DNA of 64,000 nucleotides, taken from the NCBI GenBank assembly GCA_963716925.1, contig CAVQUX010000024.1, forward strand, positions 310,001 to 374,000, written 5' to 3'. The position numbers and the translations under genes are program-made. Position 1 is the stretch's first letter. Each line of letters begins with the position of its first letter. Shown one piece after another: positions 37,248 to 45,510 of this stretch. This DNA is from DAISKN01 sp963716925. Lineage in GTDB: Bacteria > Acidobacteriota > Vicinamibacteria > Marinacidobacterales > SMYC01. The notes beneath the pieces were generated by a model. It made no database searches and was not told where the DNA came from. It saw only the letters and a program-made list of their open reading frames with translations.

Positions 37248-40200
37248 ATGCGCGCGCGCTCTTCGGCGACTCTGGTAGGCTCGCTCTCTCTTTTCCTCGC
37301 ATGCCCAATCTCGGCTTCCTCTCCTCAGGACCCCGGCGCGCAGGACCCGAGCGCGTCCCAGCGTCTCCTAGAGAGCAAGTCCCTGTACTCCCAAGGCAAA
37401 GAGGAGGTGATCGTCCGGGATTTTTTTCGCGACCGGACGAACGGCTTCTTTCTCGACGTAGGCGCAGCCTGGCCCGTCGCTTCCAGCAATACCTACTATC
37501 TCGAGGACCGCCTCGGCTGGACCGGCATCGCCATCGACGCTCTTCCGGAGTACGGTCCATCCTGGGAGAAGAGTCGACCGAGGAGCAGGTTCTACAGCTA
37601 TTTGGTGACCGACCACGCCGACACCCTCGAACCGTTCTACAGGGCGGACCTCACGGGAGTGTCGTCCTTCTCGAAGCAACAGGCCCGGGGTCCGTCCGGC
37701 GAGCTCGGATTCGAGGAGATGCGGGTTCCTTCCATCACTCTGAACTCGCTGCTCGAGAGAAACGGCGTCTCCCGGATCGATTTTCTCTCGATGGACATCG
37801 AAGGGGCCGAGCTCCTCGCACTCGCGGGCTTCGACATCGATCGGTTCCGGCCGGAGCTGGTCTGTATCGAGGCGAAGCCCGTGAATCGGAAAGGGCTCTT
37901 TGACTACTTCCTTGCCCACGGCTATGAGCGTATCGAAAAATACTTCGAGTACGACCAGACGAACTACTATTTCACGCCGAAGCAAGCCTCGGCCCACGAT
38001 CCGTATCGCGAGCCTCCGCCGTTGCCGGCTCGATGGCGCCCCGGCCTCCTGGCGCATTCGGCCGTGGCTCTCGCCGTCGCGCATGTGTTGCCCGGGATGC
38101 TGCTGGTCGTGATCCTGGGTTTAGGCGGAAGCCCTCTCGAGAGATGGGTCTTCGCCGCCGTTCTGGGGGGTCCCCTCTCGGGAGCGATGTACTGGGCCGC
38201 GCTCGTTTCCGGAAGGCCTTCTTTCTACTGGGCGCCGATCATCATCATCGACGTCGCGGCCGTCTATCTCTTGCTTCGAGATCGTCGACTCGATCGTCCG
38301 GCCGCATCTCCGCAAACGAAGCAGGTGCTGGCTCTCTTCCTGTTGCTGTCCGTACTGGGCGGCGCCTACATGTACACGACAGGGCGCCTTTTCGACACGG
38401 ACAGCCAGGGGAGCTTCGTGATGGACCCGGCATTTACCGAGGATGCGCTGTTCCACGCTGCGGTGGTCGAGGGGCTTCAGACTTCCTACCCCGCGCCACT
38501 CCTGTCGGTGTCGGGGGCGCGGGTGTATCCCTACCACGTGGGTTACCACATGCAGGTCGCCGCCTGGGAGCGCTTCTTCGGCGTGGACCGGTACGACGGT
38601 ATCTACCGCGTCGGCATCCTCTGGTCGCTCGGGCTGCTCGTCTTCGCGGCATATTCGTTCGGGCTGCGCTTCAGCAAGAGCCCGGCGGTGGCGCTCGGCG
38701 CGACCGCGCTGCTCTTCGGTGGCGGTCTCGGGTTTCTATTTCACGCTGCGCCGGCGGCGAACTGGTGGAGCCTGGTATTCATGGACGCCGCGCTGGTTTC
38801 CATCTTCCTGGTCAACCCGCTCCTCCCCGCTCTGTCTCTTCTCTTCGTCGGGCTCGCTTGCCTCGACGACTACTTCGAACACGCGCGTCGAGGGGCCCTT
38901 CTGGCCGCTTGCCTTTCGATGATCGCTCTCGTCTCGGTGCAGGAGCTCATCGCCGCCCAGGTACTGGCGGCGATCGTGCTCGGATCGGTTCTCGCGCGCG
39001 GGAGCTCCGCTCCTCGCGCCCGCCGCGCCGCCCTGGCGCTCGCGCTTGCGTCAGCCCCTGTTTGGTTGTGGTCGGTCATAGGACTCCGAGATTCCAATGA
39101 GCATTTGAGCTTTCGACCGCTCGAGATCGTGCGCTATTCCATGGAGACATTGGGCCGCACAGGCTGGGCCGAGGCGCTCGCCGCAGTGGGAGGGGGAACC
39201 GGGGGTGCTGGAGATCTGGGGCTCGCTCTCGTCGCGACCGTTTTCTGGCTCGTCGGTTTTCTCGGACTGCGCCTGGTGGGGACGGGCGGTGTCGTTCGCG
39301 ACGCGATCTCCCGATCCGGGTCCGTGCGTTCCGGGCTCGCCTGGTTCGTCCTCCTCGGGTTTCCCCTCACTCTCCTCCTGCGCATCGTGCCGGCCGACGT
39401 CACCGGCCTCGCACGGCAGGAAGCGCACAACGAGGCGTTCTGGTTCGCTACCTTCGGCGGGGTTCTGTTGTGGCTCTGGACCGCGGAGGCCGTCGCAGAC
39501 ATCGGTCGAGGCACGTCGAGAGGCACCGCACTCGCCGTGAGCGCCGCCGGTCTCCTCGCGTTTCCCGCCACGTTGCAGCATTTCGTGTACAAGGCGTCGC
39601 TCTCGGCCGCCGCCCTATCCGTTCCGCCGGCGGCGGTCGGAGCCGCCAGGACCGGGCGGGCGCTCTCCAGTCCGCAAGAAGTGTTCGTCGAGCCCCTGAA
39701 GCGGGTCCGACCCTCGGTTTCCGCCTACCTGTCAGGCCGCCCCGTGGTCTACGAGTCCTTCGTCGCCTATGACGTCCAGTGGGTTCCACGGCGGGATCTG
39801 GAATACCGCCACCACGCTGTGGCTCTATTCTGGAGCTCTCCTGATCCCGGGTATGGCTCCTGGTTTCTGTCCCGTTTCGGCGTTCGATGGATCTACACCC
39901 CCAGAGACGTTCTTTCCTCTCGGGCGGGAGGGAGGTGGGCGACTCCGGTCTTCGCGAACGACGCCGCCACGATCTACCGCGTCGGGGAGCTGCAGGAGGT
40001 CGCTCTCAGCGTGCCGGGAAGCCTTCCGCTGGGAACCCGAGGCGGGCCTTTCTTCGGCGAAGGATGGGGCCCTCCGGAATCCTCGCGCCGCTCGCGTCGA
40101 CTCCTGCCGGGATCCGCCGCTCTCTACGTTCCCTCGAACGAAGACCAGGCACTTCGCATTGAATTGAGCCTCGCGACCCCGCATGCGAACGGCGCGCTTA

Positions 40201-40373
40201 CTCTCGGCAGTGACCGAGTGGACATCGGGCCGCATCAGAGCGAAGTCGAGCTCGAGCTCTCGGCGAACGAGGCACACCGCGGACTCAGCCGGTTGGACAT
40301 CTTCTGGCAAGGTGCGGAGCCGCTCGTGGTCGAAGGCGTGGAGTTGAGCGTCGATACCGCTGGTCCGGGCTAG
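37248..40373 (+). CDS. Fusion of an exported FkbM-like methyltransferase domain to a large polytopic membrane protein
   Basis: Protein of 1041 residues in one uninterrupted frame. ATG 37248 is preferred: a short AAGGG precedes it and a hydrophobic signal (LVGSLSLFLACPISA) follows at once. Residues about 46-243 match FkbM-family methyltransferases: SLYSQGKEEVIVRDFF, GFFLDVGAAWPVASSNTYYL (SAM loop), GWTGIAIDALPEYG, IDFLSMDIEGAELLALAGFD and GYERIEKYFEYDQTNYYF. A proline-rich linker (PYREPPPLPARWRPG) leads to roughly a dozen transmembrane helices (268 to about 790) with a large loop FTEDALFHAAVVEGLQ and YPYHVGYHMQ that recalls GT-C glycosyltransferase loops, then a soluble C-terminal domain of about 250 residues. 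With a signal peptide the methyltransferase domain would face the periplasm, where SAM is absent. The function is therefore uncertain; polyprenyl-linked sugar transfer is a guess for the membrane half. Confidence 0.75.
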   Translation: MRARSSATLVGSLSLFLACPISASSPQDPGAQDPSASQRLLESKSLYSQGKEEVIVRDFFRDRTNGFFLDVGAAWPVASSNTYYLEDRLGWTGIAIDALPEYGPSWEKSRPRSRFYSYLVTDHADTLEPFYRADLTGVSSFSKQQARGPSGELGFEEMRVPSITLNSLLERNGVSRIDFLSMDIEGAELLALAGFDIDRFRPELVCIEAKPVNRKGLFDYFLAHGYERIEKYFEYDQTNYYFTPKQASAHDPYREPPPLPARWRPGLLAHSAVALAVAHVLPGMLLVVILGLGGSPLERWVFAAVLGGPLSGAMYWAALVSGRPSFYWAPIIIIDVAAVYLLLRDRRLDRPAASPQTKQVLALFLLLSVLGGAYMYTTGRLFDTDSQGSFVMDPAFTEDALFHAAVVEGLQTSYPAPLLSVSGARVYPYHVGYHMQVAAWERFFGVDRYDGIYRVGILWSLGLLVFAAYSFGLRFSKSPAVALGATALLFGGGLGFLFHAAPAANWWSLVFMDAALVSIFLVNPLLPALSLLFVGLACLDDYFEHARRGALLAACLSMIALVSVQELIAAQVLAAIVLGSVLARGSSAPRARRAALALALASAPVWLWSVIGLRDSNEHLSFRPLEIVRYSMETLGRTGWAEALAAVGGGTGGAGDLGLALVATVFWLVGFLGLRLVGTGGVVRDAISRSGSVRSGLAWFVLLGFPLTLLLRIVPADVTGLARQEAHNEAFWFATFGGVLLWLWTAEAVADIGRGTSRGTALAVSAAGLLAFPATLQHFVYKASLSAAALSVPPAAVGAARTGRALSSPQEVFVEPLKRVRPSVSAYLSGRPVVYESFVAYDVQWVPRRDLEYRHHAVALFWSSPDPGYGSWFLSRFGVRWIYTPRDVLSSRAGGRWATPVFANDAATIYRVGELQEVALSVPGSLPLGTRGGPFFGEGWGPPESSRRSRRLLPGSAALYVPSNEDQALRIELSLATPHANGALTLGSDRVDIGPHQSEVELELSANEAHRGLSRLDIFWQGAEPLVVEGVELSVDTAGPG

Positions 40374-40484
40374 GGTCGTCCCTTTCCGGCCTTTCAGGGC
40401 TGCAACTCGGGTCGCGAGCTCTTCTGTTCGTCTCGACGGTGTGACGGTGACCTGGCAGCTCGTGAGATTCTGATCTGGAAGGGC

Positions 40485-40514
40485 TTGAATGCCGCAGCGG
40501 GATTGCAGTAGCGT
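40485..40514 (+). promoter_or_regulatory. Candidate promoter for the CMD-family gene
   Basis: TTGAAT (40485-40490), 18-base spacer, TAGCGT (40509-40514). The gene has its own AAGGAGA, so this would be an ordinary leader of about 40 bases. Confidence 0.35.
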
Positions 40515-40561
40515 GCTTCCGAAGCGCCGCTTTGGAGCGGCCCAACAAAGGAGAGAGCGGC

Positions 40562-41206
40562 ATGTCCCGGCGGGCCCTGATGACGATGACCGTGCTCGCC
40601 AGCGCGGCCATGCCCCTGGCGTACCAGATGAAAGAACTCAAACTTCGAGGTGACCGATTCGCGCCGCTCACCTTCGAGCAGCTGACCCCGGAGCAGGAGA
40701 CGATGGTCAGAGATCTGCTCGCGGGTACGCGAACGTCGCTCAGCGGTCCGTTCAACGCCCTGCTGCGCAGTCCGGAGATGGGCAATCACGCGCAGAAGCT
40801 GGGCGAGTACGTCCGGTTCAAGACGTCGGTGCCGCGGCGCCTCAACGAGATGGCGATCCTGATGACCGCCCGTTTCTGGTCCTCGCAGTACGAATGGTTC
40901 GCGCACGAAACCCTCGCACGCGAGGCGGGCCTGGACGAGGCCGTCGTCGCCGACATCCATGCCGGACGCCGTCCGGCGTCGATGCAGGCCGATGAAAACA
41001 TCGTCTACGACTTCTGCACGGAGCTGCGGGAACGCCGCCGCGTCAGCGACGCGACCTTCGCGGCGGCAGTCGATCTGCTGGGCGAGAAGGGCGTGGTGGA
41101 TCTGATCGCGAACATGGCGTACTACGATCTGGTGTCGATGGTGCTGAACGTCGACCGCTATCCCCTGCCCGCGGGCGCGGCCTTGCCGTTCCCCGAGCCG
41201 AAATAA
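40562..41206 (+). CDS. Carboxymuconolactone-decarboxylase-like (AhpD-fold) protein, exported
   Basis: Protein of 214 residues. Start ATG 40562 follows AAGGAGA. N-terminal signal-like stretch ALMTMTVLASAAMPLAY. The CMD fold is seen in FNALLRSPEMGNHAQKLGEY, the helix LNEMAILMTARFWSSQYEWF and HETLAREAGLDEAVVADIHA. The AhpD CxxC pair is absent (the helix has W-S-S-Q-Y-E-W), so peroxidase activity is unlikely; the E-W-x-x-H pattern is that of the decarboxylase-like branch. Nineteen bases separate it from the substrate-binding protein gene. Physiological substrate unknown. Confidence 0.83.
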   Translation: MSRRALMTMTVLASAAMPLAYQMKELKLRGDRFAPLTFEQLTPEQETMVRDLLAGTRTSLSGPFNALLRSPEMGNHAQKLGEYVRFKTSVPRRLNEMAILMTARFWSSQYEWFAHETLAREAGLDEAVVADIHAGRRPASMQADENIVYDFCTELRERRRVSDATFAAAVDLLGEKGVVDLIANMAYYDLVSMVLNVDRYPLPAGAALPFPEPK

Positions 41207-41224
41207 GGGGCGAGGGTCGCGGTC

Positions 41225-41986
41225 GTGCCGCGCAGGCGGTTTCTCCTCGCGCTCCCGGGGATGGGGTTGGCCCTGGCGGGCATGGCCCGAGCCTCCCAGC
41301 CGGCTGAGCTGACGGTTCTGAGCTCGAACGCCACCCGGGCGGTGCTCGAAGCCCTGGCGCCGGAGTTCGAAGAGACCTCGAATCTACGGCTCGTCTTCCG
41401 GTTCGCTCCCTCCGCCGAGTTGAAGTCGCGCATCGCGGAGGGCGAGGAGTTCGACGTCGCCTTTCTCACCAGGGCGCTCGTGGACGATCTGGTAGCGCTC
41501 GGCAAGGCGGACGCCGGCTCCAGGACCACCATCGCTCGCGCGGGCGCGGGGGTCGCGATCCGGAAGGGCGCGCGAAGACCGGACCTCTCGACCCCGGAAG
41601 CCTTCCGGCGTACGCTCCTCGACGCGCGTTCGATCGCCTATGTCGGCCGGGGCGTCACCGCGGATATCCTGCGGAACATCTTCGAGAAATTCGGAATCAC
41701 CGCGGAGATGCGCGCGAAGACGGAGAGCCTGTCCGGTGTCACCGCGGCCGAAGCGGTGGCGTCCGGCCAGGCGGAGCTCGGGTTCACGCAGATCAGCGAG
41801 ATCCTGCCGCATCCCGGCGTGGAGCTCGCCGGGCCTCTGCCCCCCGAGGTCCAGGTCTATACGGTGTTCCAGGCGGTGGTCGGTTCGAGCAGTCGTCGAC
41901 CCGAAGCGGGGCGGCGCTTCCTGCAGTTCCTGACCGCCCCGGCCGCGGCACCGATCATTCGCGCCAAGGGGATGGAGCCCGGGTAG
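41225..41986 (+). CDS. Periplasmic substrate-binding protein, ModA-like, without its transporter
   Basis: Protein of 253 residues. GTG 41225 with a GGCGAGGG-type site upstream. Signal peptide residues 1-24 (LLALPGMGLALAGMARA). The fold of molybdate-type binding proteins is suggested by LTVLSSNATRAVLEALAPEF, EEFDVAFLTRALVDDLVALG, VAIRKGARRPDLSTPEAFRR and QAELGFTQISEILPHPGVEL. No permease or ATPase of a molybdate system lies next to it, so it may bind another ligand or act as a stand-alone sensor. Likely co-transcribed with the CMD-family gene. Confidence 0.8.
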   Translation: MPRRRFLLALPGMGLALAGMARASQPAELTVLSSNATRAVLEALAPEFEETSNLRLVFRFAPSAELKSRIAEGEEFDVAFLTRALVDDLVALGKADAGSRTTIARAGAGVAIRKGARRPDLSTPEAFRRTLLDARSIAYVGRGVTADILRNIFEKFGITAEMRAKTESLSGVTAAEAVASGQAELGFTQISEILPHPGVELAGPLPPEVQVYTVFQAVVGSSSRRPEAGRRFLQFLTAPAAAPIIRAKGMEPG

Positions 41987-41998
41987 GTCGCCCGCCCC

Positions 41999-42787
41999 TC
42001 AATGGGTCAGGGCGTCCGTCGAGGAAGCCGCTTCCAAAGACGCCATCCGAACGGGCTGCCCAGGCGGAGGGGCGGGAGCGAGGGGAAGCCTCCCGTTGAG
42101 GTCGTCGAGAACGGCCATGACTTTGGCGACGTAGTCGCGCGTCTCCGCGGCGAGGCGATCGCTTCCGTTTCTCAGATGACGGGCATTGACGGGCCCACCG
42201 TTGTACTCCGCGAGAACGAGTCGGGGGTCCCCGTAAGCCTCGAAAAGCTTGTCGAGATAGCACGCCGCGAGCTCGGTATTCCTCGCCGGCTCGTGGAGCA
42301 TCGCTTCGGAGAACTCCCACCCCAGCTCGCCCGCGAGCCAGCGGCCGGTAGCGGGCCAGATCTGGTAGAGGCCTTTGGCGCGGGCGCGACTCGTTGCCCC
42401 GGTGGTGAAGCGACTCTCCACGATGCCGATAGCGAGGAGAAAGAGGGGATCGACGGACTTGTACTTCTCCGTGATCTCGAGCAACAGGCGGCCATACTCG
42501 CGCGCATCCACGACGTCGAGTCTGGGATTGGCCCGTCGTATCTCCGCCTGGATCCATTCGCCGAGCTGCTCGCGATGATTCCAATGGACGAGTCGGTTTT
42601 CGAGCGCGGTGACCCGACGCTCGGCGGCCGCGAGCTCGTTGCGACCCTTCGGTGCGAGACGCTCGACGGATCGGAGCGTGGCGGCGATGCTCCCGACCGA
42701 GAGCGCGATGGCTGCCGCCGCAGCCGGCAGGAGAATGAATCGCAGCCAGTTTCGGCCTTCTCGACCAGTCTGTTCCGTGCGCGCCAT
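41999..42787 (-). CDS. Membrane-anchored lytic transglycosylase (SLT domain)
   Basis: About 262 residues from ATG 42787 (GTG 42793 is a near-equal alternative). An N-terminal anchor (FILLPAAAAAIALSVGSIAA) is followed by a coiled stretch (LAAAERRVTALENRLVHWNH) and a soluble lytic transglycosylase domain: catalytic Glu in LAIGIVESRFTT, then SRARAKGLYQIWPATGRWLA and LVLAEYNGGPVNARHL, ending with RDYVAKVMAVLDDL. It cleaves the glycan strands of peptidoglycan on the periplasmic side. Convergent with the binding-protein gene. Confidence 0.88.
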   Translation of the reverse strand: MARTEQTGREGRNWLRFILLPAAAAAIALSVGSIAATLRSVERLAPKGRNELAAAERRVTALENRLVHWNHREQLGEWIQAEIRRANPRLDVVDAREYGRLLLEITEKYKSVDPLFLLAIGIVESRFTTGATSRARAKGLYQIWPATGRWLAGELGWEFSEAMLHEPARNTELAACYLDKLFEAYGDPRLVLAEYNGGPVNARHLRNGSDRLAAETRDYVAKVMAVLDDLNGRLPLAPAPPPGQPVRMASLEAASSTDALTH

Positions 42788-42793
42788 GCGCAC

Positions 42794-43015
42794 AGCCAGG
42801 GCAAGTTTCGTACCAGCGGAGCGACAGGAGACAAGAACCGACGCCCCATCGGTTTAGCGCGACGACGTCCAGGAGACTGTACTCCCGGTCGCTACAAACC
42901 GAACGATGAAGTCCTCCACTCGGTGATCGGGCTCACGAGAAGCGCCGTCAGAATTCTCGAGTGAAGCGGCCACGCGTACAGGAGCTCACGGAACGGGCCT
43001 GCAGACCCCGGCCGC
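42794..43015. other. Intergenic region, nothing recognised
   Basis: About 220 bases between two minus-strand genes. I see no open frame with homology, no strong hairpin and no clear promoter for the transglycosylase gene. Confidence 0.5.
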
Positions 43016-43498
43016 TCAGGACGAGGCGGCTCTCGTCGAGGATAGGGACTGTCGAGGAGCCACCCTCTTCGTGACGAACAGGACCAGCGACGCCACGCCC
43101 CACAGAAGCAGCGATGGGACGAGGATGCCGACGGTCAGGTGGGCCAGGACGTGCACAGCCTGGCTCCGGCCGCCGAAACTGTACTCGGGAGCCGCGTACA
43201 CGTTCGTGAAGCCGGCGACCGAGAGCAGGATCCCGAGCACGGCAATCGACTGCTGGAGCACCGTCTGGAAGAACCCGAGCGGCAGGATCTGTTTGTAGCT
43301 ACCGAAAGCCCTGGTCTGTACCGCGGCCCCGTAATACAGCGTTGCGCCCCAGGCCACGACGTTCATCGACAACCACGCGACGGTGGCGTTCGGCAGCCCA
43401 CCCATCGAAAATCCCAGCCGCGCCAGCCCCACGGCCGCGAGGACTGCCAGGGGTACCTTCTGAAACGCGAGGTATTCCGAAACCCGCTTGCCAAACAT
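43016..43498 (-). CDS. Four-helix membrane protein of unknown function
   Basis: Protein of 160 residues. Start ATG 43498 is chosen over GTG 43522 because AAAAGGAGGGC lies just before it and would otherwise be coding. Four hydrophobic segments: VPLAVLAAVGLARLGFSMGG, VAWLSMNVVAWGATLYYGAA, FQTVLQQSIAVLGILLSVAG and VLAHLTVGILVPSLLLWGVA. No conserved catalytic motif was noticed and I do not recognise the family. The spaced element ACCGATGAGT-N14-GAGTCTAT lies 30 bases upstream, which ties its control to that of the VOC gene at 29.5 kb. Confidence 0.7.
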   Translation of the reverse strand: MFGKRVSEYLAFQKVPLAVLAAVGLARLGFSMGGLPNATVAWLSMNVVAWGATLYYGAAVQTRAFGSYKQILPLGFFQTVLQQSIAVLGILLSVAGFTNVYAAPEYSFGGRSQAVHVLAHLTVGILVPSLLLWGVASLVLFVTKRVAPRQSLSSTRAASS

Positions 43499-43528
43499 GC
43501 CGCCCTCCTTTTGCTGATTCACACCCTA

Positions 43529-43560
43529 ATAGACTCCGACGGGCCCCCGGACTCATCGGT
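43529..43560 (-). promoter_or_regulatory. Shared spaced element, copy B (possible ECF-type promoter)
   Basis: In gene direction ACCGATGAGT (43551-43560), 14 bases, GAGTCTAT (43529-43536). Both blocks and the spacing equal copy A at 29531-29562, while the bases between differ. Confidence 0.55.
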
Positions 43561-43731
43561 GGCAGAGCGCCCCTGGCCACGCCGCATCTGGCCTCCACGC
43601 CGAGCCACCAGGACCGTGTACCGGGACGAACACGCGCAACGGTGCGCGATTTTCCGTATAGTATCGATCTCACGGGTTCTCGATCGTCGACACCGCGGCC
43701 CGATCTCGATCGGATGCTCGAGGAGGACGGG

Positions 43732-44115
43732 ATGGTTGCGAAGGTAACGGGGAAAAAAGTCTGGGTCGGCCGGGTGCTCTCGGGTCTGGCTCTGGTGCCG
43801 TTCGCGATCAGCGCTGCCCTGAAGGTTCGGGGTGGGCCCGAGCTGGAGCAAGGGATCGGGCATCTCGGGTTGCCCCTGTCGATGGTCCTGCCCCTTTCGA
43901 TCCTCGAGATCTCGTGCGTTGTGATCTACCTGATTCCGGCAACCTCGGTCCTGGGCGCGATTCTCCTGACGGGATACATCGGGGGCGCGATCTGCACTCA
44001 CTGGCGCGTGGGCGATCCGGTTTACGTGCACATCGTGCTCGGAGTGCTCGTCTGGCTTGGCCTCTACCTGCGTGAAGGACGCCTCACGGAGCTCCTGCCG
44101 CTCCGAAAGCTCTAA
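43732..44115 (+). CDS. DoxX-like membrane protein
   Basis: Protein of 127 residues. ATG 43732 has GAGGAGG (43720-43726) five bases before it; the ATG at 43714 would overlap that site. Four transmembrane segments with the DoxX pattern: VGRVLSGLALVPFAISAALK, LGLPLSMVLPLSILEISCVV, SVLGAILLTGYIGGAICTHW and VYVHIVLGVLVWLGLYL. DoxX family members are linked to redox or efflux roles but activity is mostly unknown. Upstream, TATAGT (43657-43662) may be its -10. The MATE transporter gene follows after 13 bases, so co-transcription is likely. Confidence 0.83.
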   Translation: MVAKVTGKKVWVGRVLSGLALVPFAISAALKVRGGPELEQGIGHLGLPLSMVLPLSILEISCVVIYLIPATSVLGAILLTGYIGGAICTHWRVGDPVYVHIVLGVLVWLGLYLREGRLTELLPLRKL

Positions 44116-44128
44116 GCGGCCTCCAACC

Positions 44129-45505
44129 TTGCAACGGTTCGACCGATCGATCGTGGAGGGCCCGATCGGCCCGGCGGTCTGGCGCCTCGCGTGGCCCACG
44201 ATGCTGCAGAACATCATCGCCGGCCTGCAGGGAATCATCGACCACGCGATGGTCGGCCACTTCGTCGGCTACGCCGCCAACGCCGCCATCGGCGTCAGCT
44301 GGCAGATCGTTCTCGTGGTCATCGTGTTCATCAGCTCGGTGTTCAGCGGGATGGCGGTCCTGGTTGCGCGCTTCGCCGGCGCGAACGACTCCGCGAAGGT
44401 CGACCGCGTCGTGTACCAGGCGCTTCTCGTGGCGATCGCGCTCTCCGTCGTCATGGCCGCCGTCGGCTACGCCGCGGCGCCGGCGCTCCTCGACGTCGTC
44501 AACGCCGCTCCCGAGGTGCGCCACGAGGCTCTCCCCTTCCTGCGAGCGATGTTCCTGGGAATTCTCGGCATGATGATGTTCTTCATGCTGAGCGGCGCCT
44601 TCCGCGCCGCGGGCGACCCCCGGACGCCTCTCCGCCTCGGCATCGCGATGACGGCGCTCACCATCCTGTTCAACGTCCTCCTCATCCCCCGGCTCGGGAC
44701 CATCGGCGCCGCGCTCGGCACCGTCGCCAGCAGCACCCTCGTTGCGGCCTATGGAGTCCGGCGTCTGTTCGCGCCCGGATCGGTGATTCACTTCCATCGC
44801 GGCATGGACCTCGCCCCCGACTTCGGAATCATCCGCTCCCTCTTCCGCTTCGGGCTTCCGACCGGAATCCAGGGCATCGCCATGAACATCGCCGGCGTTC
44901 TGCTGCTGCGGTTCATCGGTTCGCTCGAGCACAGCGCCGCGGCTCAGGCGGCCTACGCCGTGGGCTACACCGAGCTTTTCTCCCTCATCACCTGGACCTC
45001 CGTGGCCCTGATGGGAGCCTCGGCGACGATCGCCGGACAGAATCTTGGCGCCGGCAATCCCGCCCGGGCCATGCACGGGGTCGCAGTGGCCTCCCGTATC
45101 GGGCTCGGCCTGGCCGCGATCGTGGGCGCGATGTTCCTCGTGATTCCCGGTTACCTCCTCGGCGTCTTCGGATTGACCGAGCCGCTCGTGACGTCCATCG
45201 GCAGACAATTGCTGAGCTATCTGAGCGTGTCCGGACTCTTCGTCACCGTGGCGCTGAGCTATACCGGCGGACTCCAGGGCACGGGTGATACCCGGAGTCC
45301 CCTGTACATCTCGATGATTTCCCAGATCGCCGTGCCCATCGGGTTGTGCACGTGGCTCCAGGCGACTCGCGGACTGCATCCGGGCGACATCTGGCTCGCG
45401 ATCGTGCTCGGCCACATCACCCGGGCGGCGCTGAGCGTGCTGCGATTCCGGCAGGGGCGCTGGCGCCACATCCGGGTGGAAATCGTGCCGGCCCGCCCGG
45501 GCTAG
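44129..45505 (+). CDS. MATE family efflux transporter
   Basis: About 458 residues with 12 transmembrane helices in two MatE halves. The first half opens IVEGPIGPAVWRLAWPTMLQ with NIIAGLQGIIDHAMVGHFVG; the second opens IRSLFRFGLPTGIQGIAMNI. Such transporters use H+ or Na+ gradients to expel cationic drugs or metabolites. Start is uncertain: TTG 44129 or GTG 44153 both keep the first helix, and no clear Shine-Dalgarno favours either. Frame intact. It follows the DoxX-like gene and ends five bases before a convergent degraded permease gene. Confidence 0.88.
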   Translation: MQRFDRSIVEGPIGPAVWRLAWPTMLQNIIAGLQGIIDHAMVGHFVGYAANAAIGVSWQIVLVVIVFISSVFSGMAVLVARFAGANDSAKVDRVVYQALLVAIALSVVMAAVGYAAAPALLDVVNAAPEVRHEALPFLRAMFLGILGMMMFFMLSGAFRAAGDPRTPLRLGIAMTALTILFNVLLIPRLGTIGAALGTVASSTLVAAYGVRRLFAPGSVIHFHRGMDLAPDFGIIRSLFRFGLPTGIQGIAMNIAGVLLLRFIGSLEHSAAAQAAYAVGYTELFSLITWTSVALMGASATIAGQNLGAGNPARAMHGVAVASRIGLGLAAIVGAMFLVIPGYLLGVFGLTEPLVTSIGRQLLSYLSVSGLFVTVALSYTGGLQGTGDTRSPLYISMISQIAVPIGLCTWLQATRGLHPGDIWLAIVLGHITRAALSVLRFRQGRWRHIRVEIVPARPG

Positions 45506-45510
45506 TCGGC

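Noticed and set aside
40562..41986. Molybdate transport operon
   Set aside because: A ModA-like binding protein is present, but no permease or ATPase of the family; the upstream gene is a CMD-fold protein.
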